64,000 nucleotides of DNA, taken from NCBI GenBank assembly GCA_018127085.1, contig CM030723.1:315685-379684 (forward strand), given 5' to 3'. Source of the stretch: Pneumocystis sp. 'macacae' (lineage: Eukaryota; Ascomycota; Pneumocystomycetes; Pneumocystales; Pneumocystaceae). Position numbers and translations under genes: made by a program. The notes beneath the pieces are model-generated. The model did not search any database and was not told the DNA's origin. It saw only the letters and a program-made list of their open reading frames with translations. The stretch's first letter is position 1, and each line of letters starts with the position of its first letter. Of this stretch, positions 46,173-58,776 are shown in pieces.

Positions 46173-46859
46173 ATGGAAAATATACAAGAAAATACAGAAG
46201 ATATTTTAGGGTCTGACACTGGACCAGAAGAACCATTTCCTATTTATTTGAGTGGAAAGGTTGTTATGGTGTTGAATTTTTTTTATATTTATATATTTAT
46301 AAATATATAGGTAGTTAAAGGTTATGGTAGAGGAACAAAAGAACTACAAATTCCGACAGGTATAAAATAAAAAATATGATTAATGAAATTGAATAAGTTG
46401 GAGCAAATATTTCGGAAGAAAACACTTTAGAACTTTTTTCATATATAGAATCAGGTATCTATTACGGTTGGGGTCGAGTGGTTATAGAAGATGAAGAAGA
46501 TAATAATGTATACGCAATGGTCATGAGTCTGGGATGGAACCCATATTATAATAATACAAAAAGATCAGCAGTATGTTAAATATATTTTTTTTTTTTTTAA
46601 ATATTTAGGAAATACATTTTATTCATAAATTTAAAAATACTTTCTATGGTGAAGAAATACGAGTAATCATAATGGGCTTTATCAGGCCAGAACGTAATTA
46701 CGTATCTAAAGGTATTGTTTATTTTAAGTATTATGTGTTTCCTAAAAAAAGCAAGAACTACTTATAAAAGATATTCAAAAAGATATTAGAATGGCACAAC
46801 AATCTTTAGAAAGAAAAACATACTCCATATATAAAGAAAACAAATTCTTAGAAAAATAA
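46173..46859 (+). CDS. FMN1: riboflavin kinase
   Basis: Phosphorylates riboflavin to FMN with ATP and Mg or Zn. Exons 46173-46259, 46311-46359, 46404-46570, 46609-46701, 46752-46859; 167 residues, a normal monofunctional fungal enzyme. Motifs: [20 protein letters not shown], then TANI (the PTAN nucleotide and metal motif, split by an intron), [45 protein letters not shown] and GFIRPERNY. The acceptor at 46403 was chosen because it restores PTANI exactly; the nearer AG at 46398 would insert two residues. The donor at 46702 (GTATCT) is needed for frame. Divergent from CDC2 across a 264-base promoter region. Confident. Confidence 0.92.
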
Positions 46860-46963
46860 ACCTAATATAAATCATAGTTTAAATCTTCGATAAGAAGCAG
46901 AAAATGTTTGTATATATACATATATTAATGATTATTACATAATAACCTATTTAAATGGTTATC

Positions 46964-48547
46964 TTAACTACTCAATAATACAGAAAACCTTACTTCACCG
47001 ACTACGCCTTTTTTGATTTCCTATATTTATAATTAAAACTATATAACATGTAATATTTAATTATACTTTGTGGGGAAGCACAATACAATTTTGAACCCTT
47101 ACTTCATCATGAATAGTGACATCGTTAGCAACAACAGTAATAGCTTGTATCTTCACCCCATTTCGAAGAATTGTAGTATTATGTTGCATAGGAAGAGTGG
47201 GAGTACCTTCTACACGAGCCCATTGTCCAACACGACATCCTCGACTAATAATAGAATGAAGAATACATGCATTGTCCTTCAAAATTTAAAAAAAGAAATA
47301 ATATAGAAATTAATTTTCAACCTTAATTTCTGTGCCATCTAATACAATAGAATTACTAATACGAACTCCAGAACAAATTTTAACCTTTGGTCCAATTGAA
47401 ACATTCGGGCCAAGCTTAGCTGAAGAATCTACAGATGCAGAAGGGTCAATATATACTTTCAAATGCCGTTAATTAAAGAAACATAAATCAACAATAAATT
47501 ACCAGGTTGAACAATCTCTAGACCATTATCTTTTGAAAATAATTCTTTATCACCATTTTCTTGTGCACGGCGAAGATATAGAGCATTAGCAGGAACAGAA
47601 GATCTAAATATTTATTGCGAAAAGTCTAAAAAAAACTCAGCATACCCTGCAGTTTTAATTTGGCGCCAAAAATCATTAGTTTCATAAACAAAAAGTTTTT
47701 TTGTTTGACTAAGAGGAGCAAGAACATCTTGTTCAAGACGCAACCTCCCATCAGGATGGAAAAAGGAATTTGATATTTCTTTATTTTGTTCATTTCTCAA
47801 TTGTATAGATTTTTTGATTTGATCAAAGATAGAGCCATCAAAAATATATACACCACAATTGATAGTAGAGCTGATATGTGTTTCTGGCTTTTCAACATAG
47901 TGGATTACCTCTCCTGTAGATGAATCCCAGACAATACAACCAAAATTATTTGTAACATCAGAAGAAACCTAATATACAGATATTAAAAATTTCAAAAACA
48001 CTGAAACAATAAATTACTTTAGTTCCCAACAGCGTTCCAATTGCGTTCTTTTCTAAATGCATTTTAAGCATATTTTTGAGAGGAAAGGAACAACAGAGAT
48101 CAGAATGCAAAACAAAAATTATTTTAGGAGAATGCCGAAGAATAACATCACGAAAAAGATATAACCCTCCTGCAGTACCAAGAGACTGATATTCACGTAA
48201 ATATCTTCAAAAAGCATAGTGTCAAAAACAGAAAATCAAAAAAATAAATACTTAATAGAAAAATTTAAAAACTGATCTTTAGCATCTTTTAAAAAACTAG
48301 AAAAAACGGATTCATCGTAAAATCCAATAAGAAGAACTTCACGAACAACTTCAACTTTTGACAATGCAACAAGATGATGCCATATCATAGGTTTCCCAGC
48401 AATAGGAAAAAGAGGCTATATATACCAATTAACAAAAAAAAAGGAACAAATAAAACTAGAACAAGCCTTTGGAATATCTAACGACAAGGGACGAAATCTT
48501 GTGCCACTTGAAGGGCCTCCTACAAGAATAATTGCAACAGCGGACAT
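46964..48547 (-). CDS. GDP-mannose pyrophosphorylase alpha-type protein (GMPPA-like)
   Basis: Nucleotidyltransferase-family protein of the GMPPA type, considered a regulatory partner of the catalytic GDP-mannose pyrophosphorylase. Exons 48547-48467, 48415-48252, 48204-48018, 47968-47646, 47603-47503, 47455-47322, 47276-47067, 47020-46964; 418 residues (human GMPPA 420). The N-terminal domain starts MSAVAIILVGGPSSGTRFRP, with an SSGTRF loop in place of the catalytic GxGTRLRP, then DIPKPLFPIAGKPMIWHH, EYQSLGTAGGLY and VLHSDLCC. The C-terminal half is a left-handed beta-helix of hexapeptide repeats (VYIDPSASVDSSAKLG, GPKVKICSGV). The altered loop and longer C-terminus separate it from PSA1/MPG1. 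The first intron has a GC donor (AAG|GCTTGT at 48466). Strong family call. Confidence 0.9.
48416..48466 (-). other. probable GC-AG intron in the GMPPA-like gene
   Basis: 51-nt intron beginning GCTTGT and ending TATATAG. Only this choice joins DIPK to PLFPIAGKP in phase; the next GT (48461) shifts the frame. GC-AG introns are a known minor class handled by the major spliceosome. Confidence 0.7.
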
Positions 48548-48720
48548 GATTGACATTAATATATTGATATCGACGATACTAAAAAGAATATAAAATATAA
48601 AAAACCTTTTTCTAAATAAATTTGTTCTAAGTATTTATAAAACATACTTTTTTCATTTTAATTTAAACAATTGAAAAGTTGAAAGTAAACATTAAATATA
48701 AAAAACTGAATGAAGACATG

Positions 48721-51700
48721 TCATTCTGAATCACTTTCTGAAAATATAAATCTTGGTTTTATCCTAATTTTTTTTACTTGAGAATCTCTACAAGACGTAA
48801 AAGAATTTTTCTTATAATTTTTTTGAGATATATCACTAATATTATTATTTAAATCACTAAAAGAATATTTATCAATAAATAGTTTTCCATTGTCTATAAT
48901 ATCACTTTCAATGGACTTATTAGTTTCAACAGATTTACTAGATTGGGAAGATAAATATTTTTCTGAATCATCAGTATGAATATCATTAATTTCCTGATTA
49001 AGATCTAAATTCTTATCAATTTCTTTACTTTTTATTTTCTTATCAAAATTAAATGCAACAAGTTCCATTTTTCTCCTTAAAATCTCTTCTGCTGCAAAAA
49101 AAACAAGATCCTCTTGTTCATCATTATCCGAATTTATAATATACTTAGAACTTTTTATAGAATTAATACGTTCTTGTTCTATTTTTCTTCTTTTTTCTTT
49201 GTGAATCTTTAACTCCTCATCATTTAATAATCTTTTATGTCTTTTCTTAGATCCATTAGATAGAGACTTAGAATCATTTAAATCATCAGTATCAAATGTA
49301 TCATCATCACTAAATACATTGTGACGACTTATAGGCTTATATTTTCGACGAAGAAAATTAATAGCTGTCTTTCCATCATCAAATATAGGTGGATTATCTG
49401 TATATTTTTTAACAAGTCCCAAATTATAACTTAATATTGTTGATGAAATTTCAGGAGGTATAACCAATGTAGGAACTATATCATTAACTCTATTTTCCTC
49501 AATAAAACCACATAAAGAAAGTAATAAACGAAATTTCCCATTTTTAAAACATCTTTTCTTATGTTGTTCAGTTTCAAAAACAATAACTAATAATTTGTTA
49601 ACATAAAATATTTTAAAAAAATTTTATACTAAAAGGTGATAATATATTATTCTGAGGACTATCTTCTAATAAATTTCTTAGTTCTTTTTCCTCCTCCCGT
49701 GCCTTTCTTTCATTTATAGCGTCAGATAATTTAGTTTTCAACCAATCTAATTCTTCATTTTTATTTTCATCAAGCAATGCTCCAACAACAACAGAAATTT
49801 GTTGTTCAAAATTCATTCCTGGTTTAACTTCAAACTCAGCTGAAAGTCTAAAATTTTTTAATAATAATTTAGAATAAAAACTCAAGAATAACCTTAATGG
49901 TTTTAACATTTGCGGTTCATCATGTCCATACTGAAGATAATATACAGTGTCATGCATCTTATGAAATAAAAGCTCTACATATAAAGCTGGTGACTGAGAG
50001 ACGACAGAAACAAAGCGTCTCATATAAAATTTTATAAATTTTTCTACTTCAACCCTACTAGGATTCTTTTTTGAAAAATTAATATCATCATTTATCATTC
50101 TATAAAAAAGTTCACAAATATCAAGTCGAAACATATATACTTCAGCCTTTTGTTTAACAAATATTCTATAAAAAAATGTTATTACACGCTTAATTTGTTC
50201 TGGAGTCAATTCTTTATAATATTCAAGAAATGTGCGAAATGTATCAATACAATGGTCATTAACAAATTTCTATATTATTAATAAAAAAACGAACTAAAAA
50301 TAAATACCTTTTCAAATTTAAAAAATTCAAAGGATTTTTCTTTCAATACCGATTTAGATTTTATTTGTGAATTATTATCAAATTCAAAAATATCATTTTC
50401 ATTAGAAAGATCTGTTTCTGTTTTTTTATTTTGACGTCGATGTACTCGAACATACATATGAGCTTTTGTATTGGCATATTTTTCTAACATTTTTAGTAAA
50501 ATATGAACCAATTCTGTACATGTATTCAAAAATCTATATATTTTAATTATAATGAAAAAGGAGTTATTGTTTACCCAAATGATTGTGTCTTATAAAATTT
50601 AAGCGTACTTACAATTAAATCTAAATTATGTTCTTCATAATATATATTATTTTGCATATTATCGGCTATTTCTTGATATTCTTTCGAAGAAGCAGTCATA
50701 GAATTAATAATCAAAAGCTATATAAAAATTATCTTTTTAGAAAGCATATGTATGTAATTCATACTATTTGCTTAAAACATTCCATCCCAACATGCAACTC
50801 TTTCCAAATCTTTTTTTACTTAATATATTCATCTATTATCCGTAAACTTACTTTAAGATCAAACGATTCCCTCATTAATTTATAGACCATAATTAACGCT
50901 CTTTGCTCTAGCATACTAGCAACTAAACCATAATCTTCGCCATTTGAAAAAGCATCGGAATTCTTAACAGAAATGCGTATTCTAAGAGCATGTATAAAAT
51001 AACCAATGCAATAAAGAAAATGAATGCGATTTTCTTGAGAGATCCTCATTTCTTCTCTTTCCAAACCTTGTAAAATTACTGAAAAAAGTGCTGAAAATAT
51101 TAAAACTTTCTAAGAAAAAAAACTCTTACGATTAAAAGATGAACCCAAAAACTCATTTATAAAAGCAGAAATAATCACTATTGCCTCATGTGAAATATAT
51201 ACAGGTTTATCAATGTCATCCTATATATTTAGTAAATATTGACATATATTTATTCAGAAAGAAAAAAAAACCAATGTAGATATTTTAGATTTACGCATTT
51301 TCCATCTTTTTGCAGCATCAATTTTAGCGAGACCATTTTCTGAACTTTTTAGTATAGCTCCTTGACTAGCAACTGTAAACCTCTTATTATCCTAAAAACA
51401 TTAAATAATAAAATTTAATCATTAAATTATTACAGCTGTTACTACTGAAACCAAAGTACCAAATCTATTATGACGAGTAGCTGTAGTTTTTAAAATTTTC
51501 TTTTTTTTATCCACTTCTAGTTTTAGAAGATTACTTAAGTCATCAAATGGCGTATATGACTGATTTTTTTCTGACAAAAACAATTTTTCAGGACTTAATC
51601 CTCGAAAAAGATAAAAAATAATTTCAAGAATGATAACATCTTGAGAAATAAATTCATCACCCATACCCCCAGCAACAGAAATAATAAGATCCAAAATTTT

Positions 51701-52338
51701 AGAGTTTCCAAATGCAATTATAGTCTCATTCCTAGTACTTTCCTCATCAATCATTGCAATATTCCGAATAAGATATAAAACTAAACGAATAATCCCCTCA
51801 TCTCGTTCAGATCTTTCTGATCTAGAAATAGCCATAGAAGAAAATGAAACTGCAATTGAAGTAAATAAAATATTTCCTTTTGGATAATTTAAAAGTGATT
51901 TTTTATACGATGACTGTGCCAAACGAAGATGTGGAAGATGTTCAAAAGACTCAGTATTCATATTAAATTGATTAATTTCAAGTGGCCATGTAAGTGAAAC
52001 AAGCAATTCAACTACCAATATTATTAAAATTTTTCTTAGATTAAAAAGTCATTTAAACCACAAGCAAGAGATAAACGCCATTTGATTTTATCTTCCATAT
52101 CTGACGGGTCCCACATTACCAAAATCGGACATAAATCACCTTCTACAAAATTTGTATCAGCAAGAATTCGTTTAACATCCCAGCTATTATATTTTTCATC
52201 ATAGTATTGAAGCCATCGTTTTAAATCCTTCAAACACGCTAAACCATCATCTCCAAGAACATATGGCTTATCTTCTGAAGTAAAATCATAACCACCAAGT
52301 GCAGATACTAAATTATGAATAGCAGATTCTAAAGACAT
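48721..52338 (-). CDS. TOF1: Tof1/Swi1 (Timeless family) replication fork protection protein
   Basis: Fork-protection complex subunit (with Csm3/Swi3 and Mrc1) that travels with replication forks and mediates checkpoint signalling. Exons 52338-52059, 52011-51443, 51391-51272, 51220-51130, 51078-50852, 50809-50765, 50717-50575, 50533-50308, 50269-49630, 49586-48721; 1068 residues. N-terminal Timeless domain: LVSALGGYDFT, LGDDGLACLKDLKRWLQYYD, ELLVSLTWPLEINQ, RLAQSSYKKSLL, RNETIIAFGNSKILDL and the family mark ATRHNRFGTLVSV. The middle has FKQILLIINSM, SKEYQEIADNMQNNIYYEE and LNTCTELVHILLKMLEKYA; then ITFFYRIFVKQKAEVYMFRL. The C-terminus is acidic, with a KKRHKRLL basic patch. The 24-nt GT..AG run at 50612-50589 is coding (VSTLKFYKTQSFG). 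Divergent from REI1. Confidence 0.92.
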
Positions 52339-52569
52339 ACGAAACACTTATAAGCAGTATTTTTTAGACCATTTACCAATCAATAATTTCTTTAACTATA
52401 AAATCAATTGTTTTCATAAAAATTAAAAAAAAAAGAATTATTAAATGATGAAAATTCTATCATTCTATCAGAAAACATCATCTTTTTTCTTTAAATTTTA
52501 TAAAACCTATAGTAAAAAATATTTAATTTTTAATGAGGTTGAAGGGTTTTGTCGATATCTCACTTAAAA

Positions 52570-53893
52570 ATGTCAAACCCACAATTTACTTGTATTCTAT
52601 GTGGAGTTACTTTTCAATCCTTAGAAGTTCAGAAAGTCCATTATAGGTAATATTTCAATTCAATTAAAAAATCTTTTTTTTCCTCAAAAAACTAAATATT
52701 TATAGATCAGAATGGCACCTTTACAATTTAAAACGAAAAATAGCAGGATTTCCTATAGTTTCAGCAGAGGTTTTTTCTCAGAAAGTAATAGAAAAAAGGA
52801 CTATATTAGCGGAAGAAAGTTCTAAATTTTCTTCTAAAAAAAAAAAGTACAAAAACAAAAATTTTATAATATTAATTAATCATTTTTTCTTTAATAGGAA
52901 TAACACTAAACATAATAATTTTACAAATAGCTTAAAAACCCAAGAACATGAATTCAAACAACAGGGTTTAGATAAGTTTGATATTTATGAAGCATCATCT
53001 CAAAAATCATTTGATATAAATACACTTGATTATGTCAGTTTACATTCAGTACCGCTGGAAAAAATATCATCAGATAAAGTAGAAGAAGATTCAATAACAG
53101 ATGAGTGCATTTCAAAGAGAACGCTACTGGAGATAACAGATTGTCTTTTTTGCATTCTAAAATTTGATACTCTTGATGAAAATTTAAAACATATGAAAAA
53201 AGCGCATTCTCTGTTTTTGCCCCATCAAGAATATCTTACAGATTTAGAAGGACTAATAAAATATCTTGGAGAGAAAATTTCTATTGGAAATCTTTGTTTA
53301 TCTTGTGAAAAAGTTGGAAAAAATTTAAATAGTATTCGTCAACATATGGTTTGCAAATTTGACTCTATTTGTAATTATAACCAAGGAGTTTTTAGTTTTC
53401 TAAAGGACACTATTCAATAGCATATAATACTGAGGAACAAAAACTTGAATTATCTGATTACTATGACTTCAAATCTTCTTATTTTAAAGATAATAATAGT
53501 TCGGATTGGGAAGATATATTGTCTGATCAAGATAGTAAAGATGATACTTCGTCTATAGATTCTTTTGAAGATGAAAATATCATGATCGATAACAATTACG
53601 AACTTATTCTTCCATCAAAAATGAAACTTGGACATCGTTCTTTAATCAGGTATTATCGGCAAAATCTCAATCCTCGGAATTTTCAAAAACAAACAAAAGA
53701 TAGAAATAAAAGTGGACTAGTGCGACAAGAGTATGTCCAACGATCATTACAAGGTGTCAGCGACACCCGTAAAAAATTTTCTCAAAAGCATATTAAAACA
53801 TTTCAAGATATTCGCCAAAAAGAAAACTTCCGGACTTCAGTTGCCATAAAAAGCAATTATCAAAAACACTTTCGCAATGAATTACTACAATAA
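52570..53893 (+). CDS. REI1: Rei1-type 60S ribosome biogenesis zinc-finger protein
   Basis: Cytoplasmic factor that helps release Arx1 from late pre-60S subunits and probes the exit tunnel. Exons 52570-52646, 52706-52846, 52898-53348, 53396-53893; 388 residues. The N-terminal C2H2 finger is FTCILCGVTFQSLEVQKVHY followed by RSEWHLYNLKRKIAGFPIVS, the Rei1/ZNF622 signature. A second pair occurs centrally: DCLFCILKF...HMKKAHSLFLP and CLSCEKVGKNLNSIRQHMF then SKGH. Then YYDFKSSYF and an acidic stretch (DEDEN-rich near 53530), and the conserved C-terminal LPSKMKLGHRSLIRYYRQNL. The third intron (53349-53395) was placed to keep the His-x5-His of the finger in frame. Confident family call. Confidence 0.92.
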
Positions 53894-54262
53894 ACAAACA
53901 TTCTCTATCATCCATGATTCCTTATATATTCTTTATTTTTTCCATATTATATACATGTATACGATAGCTTATCTGGAATATTTTCATATTTTTACTAACT
54001 ATTCTAAGGATATGTTTTTATCATTTTTGATCCTTTATACCTTTCTCTTCTATTATGATCTTTTACTTTCTAATTTCACTTTCTTATCAAAAAACAAAAA
54101 CTTTTCATTTATATACCGCTTCCTGTACAATTCATTTCTTTGTCTCTAACTCTGTCGTTTGGAATATCTTATTCTATCTTTCTTTTTCCTCAATCTCTTC
54201 TCTAAAAATGTATTTAAGAATATATTATTAGCGATTAGCGATAACATTCGTTAAATTTTAAG
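53894..54262. other. intergenic region REI1 / zinc-knuckle gene
   Basis: Tandem genes. A 90-codon hydrophobic open frame (53877-54149) overlaps the end of REI1 but consists of AT-rich Phe/Leu/Tyr codons; not accepted as a gene. Confidence 0.5.
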
Positions 54263-55140
54263 ATGCAAGAAGTTGATCAGATTATAAAAAATTTAGAAAA
54301 AAAAAAAGAAATTCAAGCAGAGCCTGAGTCTAAAAAACAATTTAAAAAAATTAGAAGATGTGGTACATGCAAAAAAATTGGGCATTCTAGAAATATTTGC
54401 CCAGAGAATAAAGAATTAAATACAGGACCAGAATGGAATGCTCACACAGAGACTTTTTGCGGGATGGTTACACCAGGACATGGGAAGTCTAATGTAAATT
54501 CACATTGGAAACGTTTTTAAGATTAATTTTAAATTTAGAATACATCTCATGTTAAAAATAGTAAAAAACGAAAATCAGACTCGAATGGAGTAAATATACT
54601 GAAAACACCAACAAATACAATGTTTACATATACAAATGTACAGTTTAAAGCATTTGAAGTGCATATAGTTTGCTAATAAGCAGATAGACAACTCAAACAA
54701 CACCGTGCAGTATAACGAAAAATAAATTTCGAAAAAAGACAGATAATGATAATGTATGCTTAGAGGAAAATGTAATATTGACACTAACAAGATGAATATT
54801 AATAATTGATTTCAAGGACCAGAAAGAAGGACTCATATTTCCCCATGTTCATCCATTGAAGTTTTCAAATGATCTAGACGATATTATTCCTCCAGCAGAG
54901 TTTTTATTTCCATACGAAGGCATGAAATGGTACGAAACCACAGAATATTCTGTTGATTTTGAAAATATACAACCTGGTTCTCGTAAAGATATGCTTGCGT
55001 TCTGCAAATTTAATTCTTATAAAAAAGTTAATTATGAAGATATTTTAAATGATTCTCCTTTATTTAAACCACTTTCAAACAGTATTTTTGACTTTATTGA
55101 TGATGAAATTGGAAATAAAAGTCCAGTTCTTAATTTTTAA
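54263..55140 (+). CDS. unrecognised protein with CCHC zinc knuckle
   Basis: Exons 54263-54493, 54539-54637, 54688-54771, 54817-55140 give 245 residues, all joints in phase. Near residue 33 it has a zinc knuckle, RRCGTCKKIGHSRNICP (C-x2-C-x4-H-x4-C), following a lysine/glutamate helix (VDQIIKNLEKKKEIQ). A second Cys/His cluster, NAHTETFCGMVTPGHGK, follows within 30 residues. Exons 2 and 3 encode a basic, Thr-rich low-complexity linker. The last exon is compact: LIFPHVHPLKFSNDLDDIIP, AEFLFPYEGMKWYETTEYSV and an acidic C-terminus. Zinc knuckles usually bind RNA or ssDNA; a role in RNA processing is a guess. I do not recognise the family. If introns are ignored, only an 84-residue N-terminal fragment is seen. 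Confidence 0.6.
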
Positions 55141-55982
55141 TTACATAAAAATTAACTTTATATTCAAAAAAGCTTATTTACGGAGTCACTACAATATGCT
55201 TAGCACTAATAATAATTACTTTATTAAGCTTTTGTTATTAAAATATATGGTACCTATATCTTAAATAAGCTTTTATTGAATTATAGAAAAATTAATTCTT
55301 TTTAGCTTCTCTCAAACCTATGTTGACAATATATTTACACTAATATTTATAATATAAACTAGCTTTACTATATTTCAATTTATATTTTAAATTATTTTTA
55401 TGCTTATTAACATCTACTCTTCAAAACATTTTTCATTAACAGATAAATCATGGAATGTGTTCCTTTTTTTAATCCAAAAAACTATATTATCTTTAAAAAA
55501 TACATCGTTTTTTCTTTAATTTCTATGTGATGAAATAATTACTAATTTTCTTTTAGCAAACATAAACATTTTTGGTTAATTATATTCTATTGAACTAGAA
55601 TGGTTTATAAAGTAATGTTTTAACATATTTATTAATATATTATGCAAATGTGGCTTTTAACACTTTATAATACGACATCTTATTGCTCTCTGAAAATTCT
55701 TTTTATATAAATTCAAAAATATCATCTCTATATTACATTATCACTATTATAAACAATTGTAAATATTTTCTCATTAAATTAACAAAGCATTATCATTCAA
55801 TATAGAAAATTTAATGAAAGCTATTATCTTTTTTTATTACTATTATAACTATTACTTACACAAATACAAGTTGTATCAATGCTTTTTTTTATCATTACCA
55901 AGTATTATATTTTTATATATGAAAACTTTTATAATTTTCCTTTGTTCACTTAATTTTTCTTAAACCCGAGATATACAAAGCG
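55141..55982. other. gene-free AT-rich stretch
   Basis: About 840 bases between tandem genes, holding the eIF3l promoter. AT-rich; nothing recognised. Confidence 0.6.
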
Positions 55983-57934
55983 ATGGCTACAGAAAATGAA
56001 ATAACAGAGAATAACATGGAATATTATGATTTATCAGTAGACATTGCTATAGGATTATTAAATGATGAAGAATATGATGAAAACCATATACTTTATAGTA
56101 CTCGACCTGAAATATCATTGGTAATTGTTTAATTTTTAAAAAAATTAAAATACAAAAAAAACTAAAATATATATATATAGGAATCAGCGATTCCAGATGC
56201 AGTAAGAGGATTTGTTACATATTTTTATAATGCTTTATTTCAAAATAATGTCTATGAATTACATGGTTGCTATGAAAACTTATTTAATAAGTTAACCGAA
56301 AAATATTATAAAAATACACCATGGCCGGATGCTGAAACAATTTCTCCGCTTGTTAATGACGATTCGAGCTTTATAATATTTTATAGAGAATTGTATTTTC
56401 GTCATATTTATGCAAAACTTCAGCCAACTATTGAACAACGATTCCAATCATATGATGTATAATATTGACACGCTAAATCTCATTATTTTACTTTGATTTA
56501 CGAGAATTAGAATTACTGTGATCTCTTTAATCTTATTCTTAACTCAGAAGTTCCTGTTAATCTTGAACTTCCTAATCATTGGGCTTGGGATATCGTTGAC
56601 GAATTTATATATCAATTCCAGGCATTTTGCAACTATAAAAATCGCCTATCTAAAAGATCAGAGGATGAAATTCGTGAACTTCGTGAGAATCCTCAGATAT
56701 GGAGTACATATAGTGTTTTAAATGTACTTTATTCCTTAATTCAAAAGAGCAAAATTAATGAACAACTTATTGAAATAAAGAATGGAAAGGATCCAAAGTA
56801 AGCTTTAAAAATATTAGATGTATTATTTAGAAGAAATAGCAAAGTAGCAGGAGAATTTGGATCTCAAAATCTATATCGCATGCTTGGTTATTTTAGTATT
56901 ATTGGTCTTCTTCGAGTTCATTGTCTTCTTGGCGATTTTACATTAGCACTTAAAACAATGGATAACATTGGATTTAACAAAAAGGTATTTTTTCTTATAT
57001 GTATTTAAAAGTTTATAAAATATTTTCAGGGTTTTTTTGGATGGGGTGGAAATTTAACATTAACATTTACGGCCTATTATTATGTTGGATTCTCATACAT
57101 GATGCTTCATCGATACATAGATGCAATTAAAGCCTTTTCTCATGTTCTTTTTATTTCACGAACGAAACTCTATCAAAACAGATCAGTACAATATGACCAT
57201 GTGAGTAAATCTATTTTTTATGATAAACATAATGTTTAAATTTTTATAGATCACTAAAAAAAGCGATCAAATGTATGCACTTTTGGCTATGTGTATTGCA
57301 TTATGTCCTATTAGAATTGATGACAATCTTCATATAATATTAAAAGAAAAGTATGGAGAACAGCTTCTAAAAATGCAACGTGGAGGACCAGAATGTATAC
57401 CTATTTTTACAGAACTTTTTTCATTTGCATGCCCGAAATTTATTTCGCCTCTTTCTCCCGATTTTGATAATACTCTCACTACAGCTACAGAGCATCAACA
57501 ACATCATTTAAAAATATTTATTTCGAATGTAGAAAATCAAATGATGTTGCCTATTCTTAAAAGTTATCTGAAATTATATACAACAATGCATCTGGATAAA
57601 ATTGCGTCATATCTTGAAATAACTCCTGAAAATCTAAGAACCCTTCTTTTTGTATACAAACAAAAATCTAAACAAGTATAAAATATTATTTTTTTCCAAT
57701 TAGCATTAATAACTCTAGATTAAATGGTCTGAAGGATCTTTATTAAATGGCGAAATCATAAATGTATCTGATATTGAATTTTCCCTTGAAGGGGTATGTT
57801 ACATTAATTTTATATCGTCATTTTAATCCCTTTTACAGAATATAATTCATATTACAGAAGCTAAAGCTCCCAAGCGATATGCAGAATATTTTATACGATG
57901 TATCAAACAATTAAAAAATATATCTCTTAATTAA
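55983..57934 (+). CDS. translation initiation factor eIF3 subunit L
   Basis: Subunit of the eIF3 complex on the 40S ribosome; present in fission yeast and animals, absent from budding yeast. Exons 55983-56120, 56181-56456, 56511-56797, 56831-56984, 57030-57200, 57250-57675, 57719-57793, 57839-57934; 540 residues. Motifs: [98 protein letters not shown] and [14 protein letters not shown]. Then come the PCI-proximal [35 protein letters not shown] and the PCI winged-helix [20 protein letters not shown]. The length fits the family (about 530-570). All joints are in phase. Its presence agrees with a Taphrinomycotina host. Confidence 0.93.
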
Positions 57935-58420
57935 CATAATTAAAATATAAAATAATAATGTAATTTTAATTTTTATAATGTTTTCTTATAATATTCCACA
58001 TTTTTATAAAAATATTTTACTTGCTGTTCAAAATATTTCAATACTAAAAAATATATATCTTTCATGAATCTTTCACTAATTTTTTCATTTATTCTATTAT
58101 AATTGGACTAAGTAACTTGAAAAATAAATCAAAAATTCTATAATAATTTTATAAAGAAATATAATTAAATTAATAAAATTGACAAAGTACATGAAGATTC
58201 TAAATTTAAATAAAGATTCTAAATTTAAATAACTTTTTCTTTAACCTGAATCTAAACCTAGTTCTATAAATAAATTTATCAATAACAGATTTTAGACAAG
58301 TAAAACAAAATCATTAGTCCTCTTAGACCATTTAATTATCCAGAGAAATACGCATATGAAGTATATGAAGAAGAATCTTAAACAACTTTAATTGATAAGA
58401 TCTATTTGATACCAACTAGA
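57935..58420. other. intergenic region (convergent eIF3l / COA4)
   Basis: AT-rich shared 3' flanks with one short tandem duplication (58196-58232). No gene recognised. Confidence 0.55.
58196..58232. repeat. 19-bp tandem duplication
   Basis: Two copies of GATTCTAAATTTAAATAA(A) side by side in the eIF3l/COA4 intergenic region. Probably a slippage duplication without function. Confidence 0.8.
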
Positions 58421-58682
58421 TTAATTTGAAGAATTGTTTTTTATCGTTTTATGATCATTGTTTTTTAGGGACCAACATTGACGAAAACGCTCTAATTCTT
58501 GAGAACAAAGCCTCCAATCATGTTGTTCATAATAGCATTCTTGTAGCTTTTCTCTTTCTTGCTCTTTTTATTAATTATTAGCGAATCTTACTTAAAAAAT
58601 TTGCAGTATCCTGCTTAAAAAACTTACTGCATCCACTAGAATCCAGGATTTTTTCAAAGGAATCTTCAGTAATTGACTGCAT
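58421..58682 (-). CDS. COA4: COA4/Cmc3-like twin-CX9C protein
   Basis: Small intermembrane-space protein of the twin-CX9C family needed for cytochrome c oxidase assembly. Exons 58682-58628 and 58563-58421, 65 residues. The start is MQSITEDSFEKILDSSGC; the second exon gives KQEREKLQEC, then CYYEQHDWRLC, then the spacing to RFRQCW. Cysteine spacing is C-x9-C-x9-C-x9-C overall, as I recall for human COA4 (SGCAASHFAVQEC, HQDWRQC). The 64-nt intron 58627-58564 starts GTAAGT and ends TAATAAAAAG; reading through it would add 20 residues and destroy the spacing. It is divergent from BPL1 with only 94 bases between start codons. Too short for most automated gene callers. Confidence 0.82.
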
Positions 58683-58776
58683 ATTATTTAATATAAATCT
58701 TTATTTCATGATTTTTATCTTTTTTTTTAGTTCTTTTAGCAAGTTAATGATCATTATTTGCGAAAAATAAATTACC

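Noticed and set aside
50589..50612. 24-nt GT..AG stretch in TOF1
   Set aside because: Retained it encodes VSTLKFYK, which continues into the conserved TQSFG motif; treated as coding.
30181..53893. Functional clustering of replication genes (DFP1, CDC2, TOF1)
   Set aside because: They are separated by many unrelated genes and lie on different strands; proximity looks like chance.
53877..54149. 90-codon hydrophobic ORF overlapping the REI1 end
   Set aside because: Starts inside REI1 and is made of AT-rich Phe, Leu, Ile and Tyr codons; no motif or promoter space.
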